NCBI GenBank assembly: GCA_011773795.1
Contig: WVWW01000031.1
Span: 286 to 16,752, forward strand
Direction: 5' to 3'
Length of the DNA: 16,467 bases
Source: Acidobacteriota bacterium
GTDB taxonomy: Bacteria > Acidobacteriota > Polarisedimenticolia > Polarisedimenticolales > Polarisedimenticolaceae
The position numbers and the translations under genes were made by a program. Shown in pieces: positions 14,671 to 16,467 of this stretch (its first letter is position 1; each line of letters opens with the position of its first letter). The notes under the pieces are model-generated. The model saw only the letters and a list, made by a program, of their open reading frames with translations, made no database searches and was not told the origin of the DNA.

Positions 14671-16467
14671 GGACAGCCGTTCCCGGACGCGCCGATCTCG
14701 GTGTCGCGTGTCCCGACCTGCGCCGCGCCGCCCGACTCGTAACTGCCACCCGGCTGAACGCGCAGCAGGTACCAGTACCCGGTGCCGGGCGCCGGGACGT
14801 CGGACGCGTGGTCCACGTAGGTCTCGGTCCCGTCGTCGGCGAGGCAATCGAGCGTCACGAGCGGATCCGAGAAGTCGCCGAGCGTCGATCGGAGCTGCCC
14901 GACGTCGCCCCGCACCACGTCGTAGCCGCCGCTCGCGGCCCCGACGTTGCCCCACCATAGTCGAGTCTTCTCGACGCCGAGTCGGAGCACGTCGGCGAGA
15001 CCGCTGTCGCGAACGTCAACGGACGTGATGTCACCGTTCGTGACGACGCGGCTCCCCACGGCGGCGGCCGTCACCCCCAATGCCTGGAGGGTCGTATCGG
15101 CATTGATCGCATCCGCGATGGCTTGCGCGACCTCGGCCGCCGTCTGACCGGCGGAGGTCGTGATGCGAATCAGCACGCCCGAGACGGTCACGTCGACCCG
15201 AGGCGGACCGCCGCCCGAGGCCGTGCCCGTCAGCTCCACGTACTCCTCCACGGAGCAGCCGCTCGAGCAACCGTCGTTGCCCACCTCGTTGCGGTCGTCG
15301 CACGTCTCCGTGACGTCGAGCACCCCGTCACCGCAGTCGATCGTCTGGAACTGCCGCATCATCTCGTGGTCCTCGTGCTCGAGGATGTGACAGTGATACG
15401 CGTACTTCCCCTTGTAGTTCTCGAAGCGCGCGATGACGCGCAGGATCTCGTTGGGCCCGACCATCGCCGTGTCCTTCCAGCCGTTCTCCTCGGCCAGCGG
15501 CGGCTGCGGGTTGCCGTCGGGGATGATGTTGCCGCTCCCGTCCGTCGTGAAGCCGTCGCGATCGAGGATCTGGAAGAACACCAGGTGCATGTGCATCGGG
15601 TGCGAGACGTTGGAGTCGTTGATGAACCGCCAGATCTCGGTCGTGCCGAGCTCGGGGTACTCCGTGATGTCGTCCCAGTGCAGCTCGTTGATCTCCCAGA
15701 TCGAGCGGCCGCAGGCGTCCGTCCCCGAGCGCTTGAGGTTGAAGTCGCGACTCATGATCGCCTCACCCTCGGGGATCCGCTCGATCGGACGCAGGGCCGC
15801 CGGGATCGCGTCGGTGTGCCCGACCTGGCTCCCCACCACGAACTTCATGACATCCGTGACGTCGACGCTGCCGCCGGGGAACGGCGCCGGCGCGCTGTTC
15901 TCGAGGAAGATCTCGTCGCCGGGGCTGTAGCCGGCGAAGTCGACCACCACCTCGTAGCGCTCGCCCGGTCCGATCGTCAGCTCACCGACGCCGGGAACCG
16001 GGGTCTCGAGCAGGCCCCCCTCCGTCCCGATGACGGTAAAGCTCAGCAACCCGCTGGGAGGATTCAGCGACAACGTGTAGACGCGGGACGTCGACCCGTT
16101 GAGCAGCTTGAAGCGGTACTTGCCCTGCTTGACGTCGAGGTAGGGCCAGACCGTGCCGTTGACGATGATCTTGTCGCCGAACCACATGTCCTGCCACTCG
16201 GCGGGGTAGCTCAGCGTCGCGTCCGGGTTGAACTTGCGGTCCTGGATCACCAGCGGAACCTCGTATTCGCCACCGGGGATGTTCAACGCGTCTTCGATGT
16301 CGTCGCGCACCAGGTACGCGCCGGCCAGGCCCATCATCACGTTGAGCCGGGTGATGCCCAGCGCGTGGTCGTGGAACCAGAGGTAGCCCGCCTGCTGGTT
16401 GTTGGGATACTCGTAGCCGACCGTGCACAGCTCGCAATCCTGGTTGCCCCCGTGGCCGACGCAGTCG
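14667..16467 (-). CDS. Multicopper oxidase with C-terminal DUF4215 cysteine-rich repeat, N-terminus outside window
   Basis: The gene is open to the window edge; 599 residues are visible. It begins with a Cys-rich stretch (CVGHGGNQDCELC) and then the copper motif WFHDHALGITRLN, as in CotA/bilirubin-oxidase-like enzymes. Cupredoxin domains follow. HPMHMH (15585-15602) supplies type 1/2/3 copper ligands. HCHILEHEDHEM (15360-15395) supplies the trinuclear-centre histidines, the type 1 Cys and His, and the axial Met. The first HxH motif must lie outside the window. All visible ligands are intact, so it should oxidise a substrate (metal ion, phenolic or pigment) with reduction of O2 to water. After the oxidase core comes one DUF4215-like repeat (CGDGVLDVTETCDD...GCSSGC), then an Ala/Thr-rich repeat-like region and a fibronectin-like tail ending GNGCP. 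This tail suggests a secreted or surface enzyme. An in-frame GTG at 16340 is not the start, because the conserved HxH motif lies upstream of it. Confidence 0.92.
   Translation of the reverse strand, partial: DCVGHGGNQDCELCTVGYEYPNNQQAGYLWFHDHALGITRLNVMMGLAGAYLVRDDIEDALNIPGGEYEVPLVIQDRKFNPDATLSYPAEWQDMWFGDKIIVNGTVWPYLDVKQGKYRFKLLNGSTSRVYTLSLNPPSGLLSFTVIGTEGGLLETPVPGVGELTIGPGERYEVVVDFAGYSPGDEIFLENSAPAPFPGGSVDVTDVMKFVVGSQVGHTDAIPAALRPIERIPEGEAIMSRDFNLKRSGTDACGRSIWEINELHWDDITEYPELGTTEIWRFINDSNVSHPMHMHLVFFQILDRDGFTTDGSGNIIPDGNPQPPLAEENGWKDTAMVGPNEILRVIARFENYKGKYAYHCHILEHEDHEMMRQFQTIDCGDGVLDVTETCDDRNEVGNDGCSSGCSVEEYVELTGTASGGGPPRVDVTVSGVLIRITTSAGQTAAEVAQAIADAINADTTLQALGVTAAAVGSRVVTNGDITSVDVRDSGLADVLRLGVEKTRLWWGNVGAASGGYDVVRGDVGQLRSTLGDFSDPLVTLDCLADDGTETYVDHASDVPAPGTGYWYLLRVQPGGSYESGGAAQVGTRDTEIGASGNGCP

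Noticed and set aside
16338..16340. GTG as the start of the multicopper oxidase
   Set aside because: The frame stays open to the window end and encodes the conserved WFHDHALGITRLN copper motif upstream of this codon.
1..16467. CRISPR array, insertion sequence, phage or toxin-antitoxin content
   Set aside because: No regularly spaced repeats, transposase, integrase, terminal repeats or small toxin-antitoxin pairs were seen on either strand.

Overview
This is a GC-rich, densely coding bacterial chromosomal window with 13 protein genes (one cut by the window end) and one tRNA gene. No intergenic gap exceeds about 160 bases. I see no phage, transposon or CRISPR material. The gene content suggests an Acidobacteriota-type organism (Thermoanaerobaculia or Holophagae-like), with Myxococcota as the alternative. 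The grounds are three membrane-anchored Hanks-type Ser/Thr kinases with different sensor parts, an ECF sigma/anti-sigma/DUF4097 cassette, Gram-negative outer-membrane proteins, and a multicopper oxidase carrying a DUF4215 cysteine-rich repeat. This is inference from gene families; no marker gene fixes the taxon.

Layout. (i) 13-6906, minus strand: an ECF sigma factor, its zinc-finger anti-sigma factor (ATGA overlap) and a DUF4097 surface or periplasmic protein. A strong terminator-like hairpin (4831-4873) follows, then two receptor kinases: kinase-TM-TolB-like-TPR and kinase-TM-11x PD40 propeller. (ii) 7063-7615: an ArsC-like low-molecular-weight phosphatase (+) whose stop codon lies 2 nt from the encoded CCA end of a convergent tRNA-His(GTG). 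(iii) 7707-9728 (+): a discoidin-like domain fused to a GT-C-like polytopic membrane protein. (iv) 9725-13900, minus strand: a small PAS protein, then a coupled three-gene unit of kinase-TM-PEGA, outer-membrane beta-barrel and periplasmic TPR protein. (v) 13987-14670 (+): a secreted DNRLRE-type protein. (vi) 14667-16467 (minus): a multicopper oxidase, N-terminus outside the window.

How it may work together (inference). Most products act at or beyond the cytoplasmic membrane: anti-sigma factor, three one-pass kinases with C-terminal extracytoplasmic sensors, exported DUF4097, TPR and DNRLRE proteins, an outer-membrane barrel and a copper oxidase. The region reads as an envelope-signalling neighbourhood. 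The most system-like unit is the kinase-PEGA/OMP/TPR operon. Two convergent gene pairs share overlapping stop codons (9725-9728 and 14667-14670). Several genes lack a Shine-Dalgarno but have a -10-like hexamer close to the ATG, suggesting short-leader or leaderless transcripts.
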